Shown here one piece after another: positions 38,425 to 47,948 of a stretch of DNA of 64,000 nucleotides; position 1 is the first letter of the stretch; each line of letters starts with the position of its first letter. This DNA comes from CAWIJJ01 sp963836425 (GTDB lineage Bacteria > Acidobacteriota > Terriglobia > Bryobacterales > Bryobacteraceae), in NCBI GenBank assembly GCA_963836425.1, contig CAWIJJ010000003.1:434001-498000 (forward strand). Reading direction: 5' to 3'. The notes under the pieces were generated by a model. The model did no database searches. It saw only the letters and a program-made list of their open reading frames with translations, and was not told the origin of the DNA. The position numbers and the translations under genes are program-made.

Positions 38425-39660
38425 ATGAATCTCGCGAAAGTGGCGTTGCTTGGCACGCTGGCGACGGTGGCCGCATGGCCCCAGGTTAATGTGGGTACAC
38501 AAGCGCCCGAACCCAGCCTTCCCTTTACGATGACCACAGTAGCCACCTTCAATCTGCCGTGGCGCCTCGCCTTCCTGCCCGACGGCCGCATGCTGATCAC
38601 CGAAAAGCCCGGGCCCGTCTGGTTGGTATCCCAGCGGGGAGAAAAGGTCCAGGTTGAGAATACGCCCCCGGTGTATTGGCAGGGCCAGAACGGCATGCTC
38701 GGCGTCTTCCTCTCGCCACATTACGCCACCGACAAGACCATCTACCTCACTTACGTCGAACCGGGTGACTACGGTGGAGCCTACGTGCTCGCCCGCGCCA
38801 GACTGAACGCCACTGCCACCTCAGCGAAACTAGAGAAATTCGAGGTGCTGTGGCGTCAGGTGCCCCCCGGCAAAGGCGGACAGGCAGGCGGGCCGATCGC
38901 TTTCTCCTCCGACGGCCGGTATCTGTTCCTCGCGGTCGGGGACCGCCAGCGAATGACCCCCGCCCAGGACCCCGACCAGCCAGTCGGCAAAATCCTCCGC
39001 CTGACGCTCGACGGCAAACCCGCCCCCGGCAATCCCAATGCCGGTAAGACCGGCGCGAGTAAGATTCCGCTGATCGATCCCCCGCACGACACCGAAGCCG
39101 CCAAGACCGCGCCGGTAGTCAGCACCTACACGTTTCCCGGTCCCAACCTCACGCCCGCTGAAACCTGGGCCATGGGCGTCCGCACACCTTACGGCATGGC
39201 CTTCTCGCCCAGCGGCGAATTGTGGGAGGTGGAGCACGGCCCACGCGGCGGCGACGAACTGAACCTGATCGAAAAGGGAAAGAACTACGGATGGCCGCTC
39301 GTCTCCTATGGCAATAACTACAACGGCGTGCCCATTCCCAGGCCCGACACGCGCCCCGATCTCGCCCAACCGGTGCTCTATTGGGCGCCGGTGATCGCGC
39401 CCGGCAACCTCATGTTCTATCACGGTACGCAGACCTTTCCGCAGTGGAATGGCAGCGGCTTCGTAAGCGGCCTGGCAACCCGGACGCTCAACCGCATCGT
39501 CTTCGACGGCCATGGCGGCGCCAAATCCGCCGAGCGCTGGGATGTGGGCCGCCGCATTCGCGACGTGGAAGAAGGTCCCGATGGCTCACTGTGGATGCTC
39601 GAAGACGCCAATCCCGGTGCCCTGATTCATGTGACGCCGAAAGCTTCGTCCGGGCGGTAA
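38425..39660 (+). CDS. PQQ-dependent sugar dehydrogenase (aldose dehydrogenase, Yli-like)
   Basis: This 411-residue periplasmic protein has a signal peptide (MNLAKVALLGTLATVAAWPQ). It is a six-bladed beta-propeller of the soluble glucose dehydrogenase family: LPWRLAFLPDGRMLITEKPG, QGGxxGG-like GKGGQAGGPIAFSSDG, WAMGVRTPYGMAFSP, VEHGPRGGDELNLIEKGKNYGWPL and VIAPGNLMFYHG. It oxidises aldoses to lactones with PQQ. ATG 38425 is preferred to ATG 38419 because AAGGAG (38411-38416) then lies 8 bases away, one of the few good Shine-Dalgarno sequences in the window. Confidence 0.88.
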   Translation: MNLAKVALLGTLATVAAWPQVNVGTQAPEPSLPFTMTTVATFNLPWRLAFLPDGRMLITEKPGPVWLVSQRGEKVQVENTPPVYWQGQNGMLGVFLSPHYATDKTIYLTYVEPGDYGGAYVLARARLNATATSAKLEKFEVLWRQVPPGKGGQAGGPIAFSSDGRYLFLAVGDRQRMTPAQDPDQPVGKILRLTLDGKPAPGNPNAGKTGASKIPLIDPPHDTEAAKTAPVVSTYTFPGPNLTPAETWAMGVRTPYGMAFSPSGELWEVEHGPRGGDELNLIEKGKNYGWPLVSYGNNYNGVPIPRPDTRPDLAQPVLYWAPVIAPGNLMFYHGTQTFPQWNGSGFVSGLATRTLNRIVFDGHGGAKSAERWDVGRRIRDVEEGPDGSLWMLEDANPGALIHVTPKASSGR

Positions 39661-39704
39661 GGTATCCCGCAGTACAAACGGTTGAATCGCGCCCCGCTCT
39701 CCTG

Positions 39705-39742
39705 TTGACTATCTACAATTCCCAGCCGTATTGTAGATAGTC
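39705..39742 (+). promoter_or_regulatory. padR promoter embedded in a 13-base perfect inverted repeat (probable PadR operator)
   Basis: TTGACT (39705-39710) and TATTGT (39729-39734) with an 18-base spacer look like a sigma-70 promoter. The arms GACTATCTACAAT (39707-39719) and ATTGTAGATAGTC (39730-39742), 10 bases apart, are perfect inverted repeats covering both hexamers. The site lies 12 bases upstream of the padR GTG. A PadR dimer bound here would block polymerase, giving autoregulation of padR and the downstream permease gene. Confidence 0.8.
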
Positions 39743-39753
39743 GAGAGAAGCCT

Positions 39754-40083
39754 GTGGGCAAACCTTCCGATCTCATTCAGGGCACGCTGGACCTGTTGAT
39801 CCTTAAAACCATCTCGCTTGAACCGATGCACGGATGGGGCATCGCCCAACGCATCCAGCAGGTCAGCGGCGAGATCCTGCAAATCCAGCAGGGCTCGCTT
39901 TATCCGGCCTTGCAGCGCCTCGAATCCCAGGCCTGGATCAAGTCCGACTGGCGCGAGACCGACAACAACCGTCGCGCCAAATTTTATTCCCTCACCGCCG
40001 CCGGCCGCCGCCAGCTCGAAAAGGAGCTCGCCAACTGGAAGCGTCTTGCCGGTGCCGTCGGCCTCATCGTGGAGATGGTCTGA
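39754..40083 (+). CDS. PadR-family transcriptional repressor
   Basis: The 109-residue winged-helix protein has the family pattern LIQGTLDLLILKTISLEPMHGWGIAQRI, then GSLYPALQRLESQAWIKSDW (recognition helix and wing) and RRAKFYSLTAAGRRQLEKEL. Short PadR proteins of this type commonly precede MacB-like permeases in acidobacteria and repress them. The start GTG 39754 follows a GAGAGAAG sequence and the inverted-repeat promoter. Its TGA shares bases with the permease ATG (TGATG), so the two are translationally coupled. Confidence 0.93.
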   Translation: MGKPSDLIQGTLDLLILKTISLEPMHGWGIAQRIQQVSGEILQIQQGSLYPALQRLESQAWIKSDWRETDNNRRAKFYSLTAAGRRQLEKELANWKRLAGAVGLIVEMV

Positions 40084-42770
40084 TGCGCTCCATCAATCGC
40101 CTCATGTATCTGGTCCGCGCCCTCTTCCGCCGTGCCTCGCTCGACCAGGGGCTCGACGAGGAGATGCATTTCCACCTCGAAGCGCTTACCCGGCAGAAGG
40201 TCGCAGCCGGTCTTTCGCCTGCTGCCGCCCGGGCCGCCGCCCTCCGCGATTTCGGCGGCGTGGCGCAGTTCCAGGAAGAATGCCGCGACAAGCGTCCGGT
40301 CCGGTGGCTCCACGATTTCGTTTCCGACCTTCGCTACGCCCTCCGCCTCTTCCGCAAGAGCCCCGGATTCACCGCCGTCGCCCTGGTTTCGCTCGCCCTC
40401 GGGATCGGCGCCAACTCCGCTATCTTTTCGCTCGCCCAAGCCATCATGTTCCGCCCGCTCCCGGTGCGCGACCCCGCCGCCCTCGTCCAAATTGCCGGCG
40501 CCGTCCCGGCCAGCGCCGCCCGTCAGGGATCCTTTTCCTATCCCACCTACGAATGGCTTCGCTCGAGCGGCCGCATGTTCTCCCACGTCTTCACCTGGAG
40601 TTCGCGCCAGATCGAGGCCGGGCAGGGAGACGCCATGCAATGGGTCGCGCTCGAGCGCGTGTCTGCGGACTACTTCGCCGGACTCGGCGTGTCCCCCCGA
40701 ATCGGCCGGCTCCTCGCCAATGAGAGCGGCGAACCCACCGTCGCGGTGCTCAGTTACGACTGGTGGCGCAAACGGTACCAGTCCGACCCCGCCGTCCTCG
40801 GCCGCACCATGCGGCTCGGCGGGGTTCCCTTTACCATCGTCGGGGTGGCGCCGGAAGAGTTCTTCGGCGCCGTCGTGGGCGCCGCGCCGGATGTCTACGT
40901 CCCCCTGGCCGCCGCCGGACCCTTCGCCTCCGAGACCCGCATGTTCACTCTCCGCACGGCCGTCTGGTTACCCCTGATGGCCCGCCTCGCCCCCGGCGTC
41001 CCGCTGCCGCGCGCTTCCGCAGGCCTCCAATCGCTCTGGCCCGCCATGATCGCCCAGACGGGCCCCACCAATCGCGCAGGCAGTATCATTGAAAACTTCC
41101 AGGTCCTCCGCGCCCAACTCCTGCCCGCCTCCACCGGAATCTCGGCGCTCCGCCGCCGCTTCGAAAGGCCCCTCGCAGTCCTCGCCGTGGCGGTCGCCAT
41201 CGTCCTCCTGATCGCCTGCGTCAATCTCGCCAATCTCCTGCTCGCCCGCGGCCTCTCGCGCCGCCGCGAGCTCGCCCTCCGTTCCGCCGTCGGTGCCGGA
41301 CGGGGCCGCCTCTTCCGCCAGTTGCTCACCGAGGGCCTGGTGCTCGCGGCCAGCGGCGGCATCCTGGGCCTGTTCTTCGCGCGTTGGAGCAGTAGCCTGC
41401 TCGCCGCCATGCTTACTACCAGCCGCGATGCCATCGCGCTCGACCTCCACGCGGGCCTCCCCCTGGCTCTGTTCACGGCCGCGCTCACACTCGCCGCCAC
41501 CCTGTTGTTCGCCCTTTTCCCCGCCTTGCGCGCTCTGCGCTCCAGCCTGAATCCGATGCTCAAAGCGACGGCCCATCAGTTCGCCGGCCCCGGCGTCTCC
41601 AGCCGCTCTCTCCTGGTCGTCCAGGTGGCTCTATCCCTGATGCTTGTCTCCGCCTCCGTCCTCTTCCTGCGCACCTTTCAAAACCTGAACGCAGTCCATC
41701 TCGGCTTCGAACCCGGCCGTGTCCTCATCGCCAGCCTCGACCCGTCGCGCGCCGGCATCCCCGATTCCGCGCTCCCCGCCTTCTATCGCGACCTTCAGAC
41801 CCGCCTGCAGTCGCTCCCCGGCGTCCAGTCCACCAGCCTTGCGATGATGTCCCCCATTCAGAACTGCTGCTGGGGCGAGAACATGACGGTCCAGGGCTAT
41901 ACCGCGCCGCCCGGCGAACGCGTCAGCACCTACCTCAACCTGGTCACCCCGGGTTTCTTCCGCACAATGGGGACCCGCCTGTTGAGCGGCCGCGATTTCG
42001 ATATCCGCGACACGTCCGGCGCGCCGCCCGTCGCCATCGTCAGCGAATCCTTCGCGCGGAAATACTTCGGCCGCGACAATCCCCTCGGCCGGGTCATCGC
42101 CCTCCCCTCCGGCTACCGTTCGAGCAGCCCCATGCAGATCGTCGGCGTCGTCGAGGACTCGCGTTTCGTCGATCTACGCGGACCCGCCCGCATGGCCGCC
42201 TACTTTCCCATCCCGCAGAGTAAGGATGAGCCGGCCAGCCTCGAGTTAGTGGTGCGCACCGCCGGCCGCCCCATGCAACTGGCATCCGCGGTCCAACGAA
42301 CCATCCACTCTTTCCACGCCGCCATCCCGGTGAAGTTTCGTTCGCTCGAGCAGGAAGTGGCGGGCGTCATCGTCTATGAACGGCTCCTCGCCGTCCTCAG
42401 CAGCTTTCTCGGCCTGGTGGCGCTGGCGCTCGCCGCCATCGGCCTCTACGGAGTGCTCTCCTACGCCGTTGCCCGCCGCACCGCCGAACTCGGCGTGCGC
42501 GTCGCATTGGGAGCCACCCGCGCAAGCGTCCTTTGGCTCGTCCTCCGGCAGAGCCTGGCGCTCGTCGCCGCCGGCCTTGCCGCCGGAACCGCCGCCGCCG
42601 TATCGCTCAGCGGCCTTGTCGAGTCGCTCCTGTTCGGCGTCAAGCCCGCGGATCCCGCCATGCTGGCCCTCTCCGCCGCCCTGCTGGGCGCGGTAGCGCT
42701 ACTCGCCGCCTGGCTTCCGGCCCGCCGCGCCGCCGCAGTCGATCCGGTACGCGCCCTGCGCTATGAATGA
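40083..42770 (+). CDS. MacB/FtsX-type ABC permease, acidobacterial 'orphan' type with prefix domain
   Basis: The 895-residue inner-membrane protein starts with a soluble permease-prefix region (residues 1 to about 75, LDQGLDEEMHFHLEALTRQK). It then has two MacB-like halves, each with a periplasmic MacB_PCD domain and FtsX-type helices: LRLFRKSPGFTAVALVSLALGIGANSAIF, VLAVAVAIVLLIACVNLANLL, LLVVQVALSLMLVSASVLFL and a C-terminal IGLYGVLSYAVARRTAELG. No ATPase gene is adjacent, which is why such proteins are called orphan permeases. They are likely exporters or mechanotransmission proteins needing an ATPase encoded elsewhere. Expression is presumably controlled by the coupled PadR. A shorter paralogue is at 56626-59157. 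Confidence 0.9.
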   Translation: MRSINRLMYLVRALFRRASLDQGLDEEMHFHLEALTRQKVAAGLSPAAARAAALRDFGGVAQFQEECRDKRPVRWLHDFVSDLRYALRLFRKSPGFTAVALVSLALGIGANSAIFSLAQAIMFRPLPVRDPAALVQIAGAVPASAARQGSFSYPTYEWLRSSGRMFSHVFTWSSRQIEAGQGDAMQWVALERVSADYFAGLGVSPRIGRLLANESGEPTVAVLSYDWWRKRYQSDPAVLGRTMRLGGVPFTIVGVAPEEFFGAVVGAAPDVYVPLAAAGPFASETRMFTLRTAVWLPLMARLAPGVPLPRASAGLQSLWPAMIAQTGPTNRAGSIIENFQVLRAQLLPASTGISALRRRFERPLAVLAVAVAIVLLIACVNLANLLLARGLSRRRELALRSAVGAGRGRLFRQLLTEGLVLAASGGILGLFFARWSSSLLAAMLTTSRDAIALDLHAGLPLALFTAALTLAATLLFALFPALRALRSSLNPMLKATAHQFAGPGVSSRSLLVVQVALSLMLVSASVLFLRTFQNLNAVHLGFEPGRVLIASLDPSRAGIPDSALPAFYRDLQTRLQSLPGVQSTSLAMMSPIQNCCWGENMTVQGYTAPPGERVSTYLNLVTPGFFRTMGTRLLSGRDFDIRDTSGAPPVAIVSESFARKYFGRDNPLGRVIALPSGYRSSSPMQIVGVVEDSRFVDLRGPARMAAYFPIPQSKDEPASLELVVRTAGRPMQLASAVQRTIHSFHAAIPVKFRSLEQEVAGVIVYERLLAVLSSFLGLVALALAAIGLYGVLSYAVARRTAELGVRVALGATRASVLWLVLRQSLALVAAGLAAGTAAAVSLSGLVESLLFGVKPADPAMLALSAALLGAVALLAAWLPARRAAAVDPVRALRYE

Positions 42771-42860
42771 GCAACTGCTGGCTTCCCCGCTGCCGTCATT
42801 TTTTCTCGACCTTGCCTCCAGGATTGAGTAAGCTTCAATGTTGAGGAGAGGAATGATCTG

Positions 42861-43778
42861 ATGCGGCTGGGTGTGTCTCCAATCATCATTGGGTGGGCAG
42901 CCGCCCACCTGGCGTTTGCGCAATCGTCCGCGCCGCGGGCCACGTTCACGCGGGTGGAGCCTGTACGGACTGCCGCGCCCGCACCTGCGGCTTCGCTGCG
43001 AATCGGGAAAGGCCGGTTTTTTTCCTATGCCCTTCCCGCGGGCTGGCGCGTCGGCGAAGACGGACAGTTCGCGCTCACTTTAATTGCCCCGGACGACAAA
43101 GCCATCACCGTGATGGTGGGCAACGCGGGCGTCGCCGTGAATTATCCGCCCGGCCGCTTTGTCTATGAGAAGTTATCGGCTCTTCAGCCCCAAAACCTGC
43201 AGATCGGGCAGCAGCGGCCAGCCAGGCCCGTGGCCGGCTTCGCGCAAGCCGTGGAATTCGATGTTTCCTACGTCGTGCGAGGAATTCCGAGCCGCGGAGT
43301 GGCCAAGTGCAGCGTCAATAAGGCCTACGATTCGGCCGTGATGGCCGTGACCGCCGCGTTATCCGAAACCAGGCAGTGGCCCTCCTATTCCCCGTGGCTG
43401 CCGCAGGTGGCGGACCAGATTTCAGCCACGAACGGTGCCGCCTTCGGCGTGCGGGGGATCATGGCACAGAACCTGCAAAACTCCACCGCCTACGCCGAAG
43501 CCGCTCGCAACTACAGGGAATGGTCGCAGAAAAATTGGCAGCAGGTCACCGACCAGCGCAACGCATCGGTGGACAAGCGTAACGCCGGGGTGCGTGAGGT
43601 GCTGGGCGGCGTCCAGACATACGCCAGTCCCTACGGTTCTGAGCCCGTGGAATTGCCGCTGACCTTTAAATACTATTGGATGGACCGCCAGGGCCGAATC
43701 CAGGGCACCGACGATCCGGGCGCGAATCCTAATCACGGTTCCACCCAGGAGTGGCGCCGGATGGAACGTAAAAAATAG
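42861..43778 (+). CDS. Secreted protein of unknown function
   Basis: The 305-residue protein has a signal peptide (MRLGVSPIIIGWAAAHLAFAQ). A globular beta-rich domain follows (GRFFSYALPAGWRVGEDGQF to VMAVTAALSE, about residues 50-160), like the PsbP/DUF1795-type domain in which a 'y.lPaGW.v.e' strand is common. A helical segment comes next (NLQNSTAYAEAARNYREWSQKN) and then a short C-terminal beta part. AGGAGAGG about 8-15 bases before the ATG is a good ribosome binding site. No partner gene is evident; it follows the permease by 90 bases. Confidence 0.6.
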   Translation: MRLGVSPIIIGWAAAHLAFAQSSAPRATFTRVEPVRTAAPAPAASLRIGKGRFFSYALPAGWRVGEDGQFALTLIAPDDKAITVMVGNAGVAVNYPPGRFVYEKLSALQPQNLQIGQQRPARPVAGFAQAVEFDVSYVVRGIPSRGVAKCSVNKAYDSAVMAVTAALSETRQWPSYSPWLPQVADQISATNGAAFGVRGIMAQNLQNSTAYAEAARNYREWSQKNWQQVTDQRNASVDKRNAGVREVLGGVQTYASPYGSEPVELPLTFKYYWMDRQGRIQGTDDPGANPNHGSTQEWRRMERKK

Positions 43779-43901
43779 TCCTACGCCGCCCGCGGCCGGC
43801 GGGGGTTTCCGTCTTGAACGTACGGGCGCACTCGGCTATACTCGGACCCGCAGCGGGCCCGAATTCATGGACTCTGATTCAACCGCACACGAGGCGCCGT
43901 C

Positions 43902-46613
43902 ATGAACCTGCCGGTATTGTCCCTATCCCACCACACTGCTCTCGCAATCACCCTGATTTTGGGAGGGGCCGCGAATTGCGCCCTCGCCCAGCAGCGGGGC
44001 GCTCCGCTAACCTGGAGTCCGGCTGCCCGCATGGAGACGGGCCGGGTGGATCATTGCGCCGTGGCGCTGGATGGCGGACGGGTTTTCGTTGCCGGCGGGA
44101 CGGGACCGAACGGCGCTTTGAACAGCGCGGAAATCTACGGTCCGGAAGACGAATTCACGGCGGCGCCGCCGATGAGCATGGCGCGTTCCGGCCACACTTG
44201 CACTCTGCTTGCCGACGGCAGGATCCTGGTGGCGGGCGGGGCGGCGGCGACAGACGCGAATGGCGCCGAGGCGGAAATCTTCAGCGTTCTGACCAACGAG
44301 TGGATACCCGCGCGCGGCGACGCCCAGCCGCGCCGGGGGGCCACGGCGACGCTGCTGCCGGAGGGTTCGGTAGTGATTGCGGGCGGTACGCTGGGCGGCG
44401 AGCCCACGGATCTGATCGAGATTTTTCACCCCGACACCGGCACGGTCACCCCTTCGGCCGCGAGACTGACGGAACGGCGCGCGCAACATGCCGCCGCGCT
44501 TCTCGGTGACGGCCGGGTGTTAGTCACAGGCGGTACCGACGGGCGGCAGTCGCTTCAATCGGCCGAGATTTTCGACCCGGCCACGGAGACGGTGGCCGCG
44601 GCGGCGCCGCTTGGGGTGGCGCGCGCCGGGCACGGAGTGGCCGTACTCGAGGACGGCCGCGTTCTGATCGCGGGCGGCAATGACGGCTCCGCGGATCTGG
44701 ACAGCGCCGAGGTTTATCACCCGGATTCGAACCGCATGGAGATGCTGGTTTCGGGCATGTGGGTGCGGGTCCGCGATCCTTTCTTGACCGTTATTCCGGG
44801 TACCGGGCAGGTGTTAATCGCGGGCGGCGAAACAGCAGGCTCCGCGGTGGCGATCACGCAGGTATTCGAACCGGCAACCAATCGCTTCTTCCAGGCGGGG
44901 TCGCTGACTGCTGCGCGGACCCGGATCACTGGCGCGGCGCTGGACGACGGGCTGATCCTGGCCACGGGCGGCCGCAACGCGGCGGGTCCGAGCGCGGCTT
45001 GCGGCATCTTCACCCTTGGCCCCACCATCACGCTCGGCCCGGCAACCGGCGGCGAGCTGGTCCAGCTCTCGTTGGGAGCGCCGGACTTCCAGCCGGACCA
45101 ACTCATCCGCGTCTCCGGCCGCGGCTTCGCGCCGGATGTCAACGTGACCTTCGCACTGCGGCGCGCGGACGGGACCACCGCTAACGACCGTCTTCTGGTT
45201 CTCTCGGCGCGGAGCAGCGCCACCGGGCTGTTCCAGGCGGACTTCTTCAAAGCCACTTCCGGCGATGTCGGCAGCAGTTTCATTCTGCGCGTCAGCCCCG
45301 CGGCTTCCGGAATTCCGGACGGCACGTCCAATACCATCATCGTGGGGGAGAGCGCGCCCGGGCCGGAAGCAGGTTTCGACGTAAAGGTGCGGCTCTCGAT
45401 GACACTCTCGCCGCAGGTCTCGAGGGTGCTCGTGGGACGGCCGCTTCCCATTACCCTCGCCACGTCCGCGGCGACGAATGCCGGCGGCGTGACCGGAAAC
45501 GCTTCCGTCTCTCTCCAGGCAGCGCAGGTCACGGTGCCGATGAATACGCTCCCGCCCGGATCGAAGTACGAGGTTTCGCTCTGCTGTATCGATACGCCGG
45601 GGACGTATTCGGCGAGTGTGTCCTATCCCGGAGATCCGCGCTATTCCGCGGCAAGGGGCTTTTCGCCGTCTTTCACGGTGGTCTCGAACCAGGTGACTCT
45701 CAGTCTCTCGGCGCTCTCCTTCCCGCTGTTTACGGACACAGAACCGGCAGTGCAGGTTCGCGCCGCTTCGAGCGGTGTCCCCGCGCCCACCGGCCAGGTC
45801 AAAGTGACGCACACCACCTCGCTCAAGCCTGAGGTCTTCACGCTCGATCTTGCCCGCGACCTGCGTTCGCCCATGCCGGGAGCGGTGGCGCGGTTTCCGT
45901 TCAAAGCCACGTTCCTCGATAAGCCGGTAAGCTGCTTCACGCTCGTCTACACGGGCGATGCCAATTATCCGGGGGCGACGGCAAGCCTCTGCATTCCGAC
46001 CACGCCGGCCGAGCCCAGGCTGGAAATCAGTGCGCCCTCGGATCTGTACACTTTCGGGACGCCGTTCCCCGTGGATATCAAGCTCTCCTTTCCGCCGGAG
46101 CTCGGCCTGGTGGCGCGGACTGTCCGGCTGGTTCCGCCGAATTCCGATTTCAAGCTCGCGGTCGCGGTGGGCTCGGCGGCCCTTTCGGCGAACCTGAACC
46201 TGGCATTTGGGGAACGGGCGATCGAGGCCACCTACGCGGGAGGGGGCGACGTGGGTCCGGCGCGCGCCCTGTTCAGCGTGAGGATGCGGCCGGCCGCCAC
46301 CACGACCACGCTCGATCCGCTTCCGGCGACCAGTGTGAATCCGGTCACGTTGCGCGCCGTCATCCGGAGCGTGCTGCCGGTGGGAACCACGCCGACCGGA
46401 ACGCACCCGGTACCTACGGGCACGGTTCAATTCTTCGATGGCGGCGTGATCCTGGGCCAGGTGCAAGCCACGGCCAACGCGGACGGCACGGCCAGCGCCA
46501 CGCTGGGCAAGATCTCCCGGCCGGTGGGCGCGCGGTCGTTCCGGGCCGTCTACACCGGCAACAGCCAGTTCGCCAGCAGCACGTCACCGGTTCTCACGGT
46601 GACGATCCAGTAA
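43902..46613 (+). CDS. Secreted kelch-repeat/Ig-like repeat protein
   Basis: The 903-residue protein has a signal peptide (ending near ALAQ). Residues about 40-385 hold six or seven kelch-type repeats, each around 50 residues with the pattern ALxDGRVxVxGGT...SAEIYxP (for example ADGRILVAGGA, GDGRVLVTGGT, EDGRVLIAGGN), predicting a beta-propeller. Residues about 400-900 are Ig-like beta-sandwich repeats, with a final Big_3-type domain (PTGTVQFFDGGVILGQVQ and YTGNSQFASSTSP). It is an extracellular binding or adhesion protein; the ligand is unknown. The repeat make-up suggests internal duplication. Confidence 0.75.
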   Translation: MNLPVLSLSHHTALAITLILGGAANCALAQQRGAPLTWSPAARMETGRVDHCAVALDGGRVFVAGGTGPNGALNSAEIYGPEDEFTAAPPMSMARSGHTCTLLADGRILVAGGAAATDANGAEAEIFSVLTNEWIPARGDAQPRRGATATLLPEGSVVIAGGTLGGEPTDLIEIFHPDTGTVTPSAARLTERRAQHAAALLGDGRVLVTGGTDGRQSLQSAEIFDPATETVAAAAPLGVARAGHGVAVLEDGRVLIAGGNDGSADLDSAEVYHPDSNRMEMLVSGMWVRVRDPFLTVIPGTGQVLIAGGETAGSAVAITQVFEPATNRFFQAGSLTAARTRITGAALDDGLILATGGRNAAGPSAACGIFTLGPTITLGPATGGELVQLSLGAPDFQPDQLIRVSGRGFAPDVNVTFALRRADGTTANDRLLVLSARSSATGLFQADFFKATSGDVGSSFILRVSPAASGIPDGTSNTIIVGESAPGPEAGFDVKVRLSMTLSPQVSRVLVGRPLPITLATSAATNAGGVTGNASVSLQAAQVTVPMNTLPPGSKYEVSLCCIDTPGTYSASVSYPGDPRYSAARGFSPSFTVVSNQVTLSLSALSFPLFTDTEPAVQVRAASSGVPAPTGQVKVTHTTSLKPEVFTLDLARDLRSPMPGAVARFPFKATFLDKPVSCFTLVYTGDANYPGATASLCIPTTPAEPRLEISAPSDLYTFGTPFPVDIKLSFPPELGLVARTVRLVPPNSDFKLAVAVGSAALSANLNLAFGERAIEATYAGGGDVGPARALFSVRMRPAATTTTLDPLPATSVNPVTLRAVIRSVLPVGTTPTGTHPVPTGTVQFFDGGVILGQVQATANADGTASATLGKISRPVGARSFRAVYTGNSQFASSTSPVLTVTIQ

Positions 46614-46651
46614 GCGGGCCGGCACGCGGGCGGCGCGATCCGCGGTGCGTG

Positions 46652-46657
46652 TAAGAT
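46652..46657 (+). promoter_or_regulatory. TANNNT -10-like box (TAAGAT) before pcaB
   Basis: TAAGAT ends 6 bases before ATG 46664, with no Shine-Dalgarno sequence. Confidence 0.4.
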
Positions 46658-46663
46658 CGGTTC

Positions 46664-47947
46664 ATGTTCACGCGATTGATGGAAAGCCTGGCGGCGACCG
46701 AACGGCTGTCGCAGGTTTTTTCCGACGCCTCGGTGCTTCAGGCGATGCTCGATTTCGAGGCCGCTCTGGCACGGGCCGAAGCGGCTGCCGGAGTGATTCC
46801 GGAAGCGGCGGCCACCGCCATTTCGGAAACCGTGCGGGCCGGCGGCATCGAAGCGGAGGACCTGGCGGCAAAGGCGCTGCTCGCGGGCACGCCCTCCATC
46901 CCGCTGGTCCGGATGCTGACAGAACGGGTTCGCGCGCGCGATCCGAGGGCAGCCGACTTCGTCCACTGGGGAGCTACCAGCCAGGACGTATCGGATACCG
47001 CGCTGGTGCTGCTGCTGAAGCGGTGCCGTCCGATTCTGGCCGCCGATCACCACCGCCTCATGCGCGGCCTGCGGCGTATGGCCGAAGATCACGCCGGAAC
47101 CGTGATGCTGGGCCGAACGCTCCTTCAGCCCGCGCCTCCGGTGACTTTCGGATTGAAGGCGGCGGGGTGGATGGGGGCGGCAAGGCGGGGTTGGGCGCGT
47201 GTTTCGAGCCGTTTTGAAGAGGCGCTCTGCCTCCAGTTCGGCGGCGCGAGCGGAACGCTGGCCGCCTTGGGCGACCGCGGCCTGGCTGTCAGCGAAGCGC
47301 TGGCCGCCGGGCTGGAAATCGCCAATCCGGATGCCCCCTGGCACGGCCACCGCGACCGATTGGCGGCCCTCCTGGCCGCGCTGGCCATTTACACGGGCAG
47401 CCTGGGCAAGATGGCGCTGGACATCGCGCTGCTGATGCAGTTTGAAGTGGGCGAGGCGGCCGAACCGGTGGTGGAAGGCCGCGGCGGCTCCTCCTCCATG
47501 CCGCACAAGCGAAATCCGACCGCGTGCATGCTGGCCATTGCTGCCGCGCGGCGGACCCCCGGACTGCTCGGCAATTTCCTCGGCGGCATGGTGCAGGAGC
47601 ACGAGCGCGGGCTGGGCGGCTGGCAGTCCGAATGGACGGCGGTGGAAGGTATTCTGCAAGCGGCAGGAGTTGCCGTGGAATCCATGGCGGGAGTGGCGGA
47701 GGGGTTGACGGTGGACCCGGACCGAATGCGGCGCAACATCGACTCGACCGGCGGCTCCGTCTTCGCGGAACGGGCGGTGATGGCGCTCGCGCCCGCCATG
47801 GGACGCGGCGCGGCGCAGCGCCAGGTGGAAGAATCGCTGCGCCGTACCGGATCTCCGCCCGCCCACGCTGCCGGTGCGGACGATCCAGCCGGGTACCTGG
47901 GGAGCGCGGACGCGTTCCGCTTGCGGCTCCTCGAAGGAGGCGACTAA
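46664..47947 (+). CDS. pcaB: 3-carboxy-cis,cis-muconate cycloisomerase
   Basis: This 427-residue member of the fumarase/aspartase superfamily has ADFVHWGATSQDVSDTA (active-site His-containing region) and the signature GRGGSSSMPHKRNPTACM. In the protocatechuate branch of the beta-ketoadipate pathway it lactonises 3-carboxymuconate. The PcaB assignment rather than adenylosuccinate or argininosuccinate lyase rests on the HWGATSQD pattern and on the next gene, which encodes the following two steps. The two genes are separated by 1 base. Other pca genes (pcaGH, pcaIJ, pcaF) are not in the window. Confidence 0.88.
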   Translation: MFTRLMESLAATERLSQVFSDASVLQAMLDFEAALARAEAAAGVIPEAAATAISETVRAGGIEAEDLAAKALLAGTPSIPLVRMLTERVRARDPRAADFVHWGATSQDVSDTALVLLLKRCRPILAADHHRLMRGLRRMAEDHAGTVMLGRTLLQPAPPVTFGLKAAGWMGAARRGWARVSSRFEEALCLQFGGASGTLAALGDRGLAVSEALAAGLEIANPDAPWHGHRDRLAALLAALAIYTGSLGKMALDIALLMQFEVGEAAEPVVEGRGGSSSMPHKRNPTACMLAIAAARRTPGLLGNFLGGMVQEHERGLGGWQSEWTAVEGILQAAGVAVESMAGVAEGLTVDPDRMRRNIDSTGGSVFAERAVMALAPAMGRGAAQRQVEESLRRTGSPPAHAAGADDPAGYLGSADAFRLRLLEGGD

Positions 47948-47948
47948 C

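Noticed and set aside
43779..43820. A terminator after the secreted-protein gene at 42861-43778
   Set aside because: The GC-rich stretch can fold imperfectly, but there is no convincing T-tract and the stem is interrupted.
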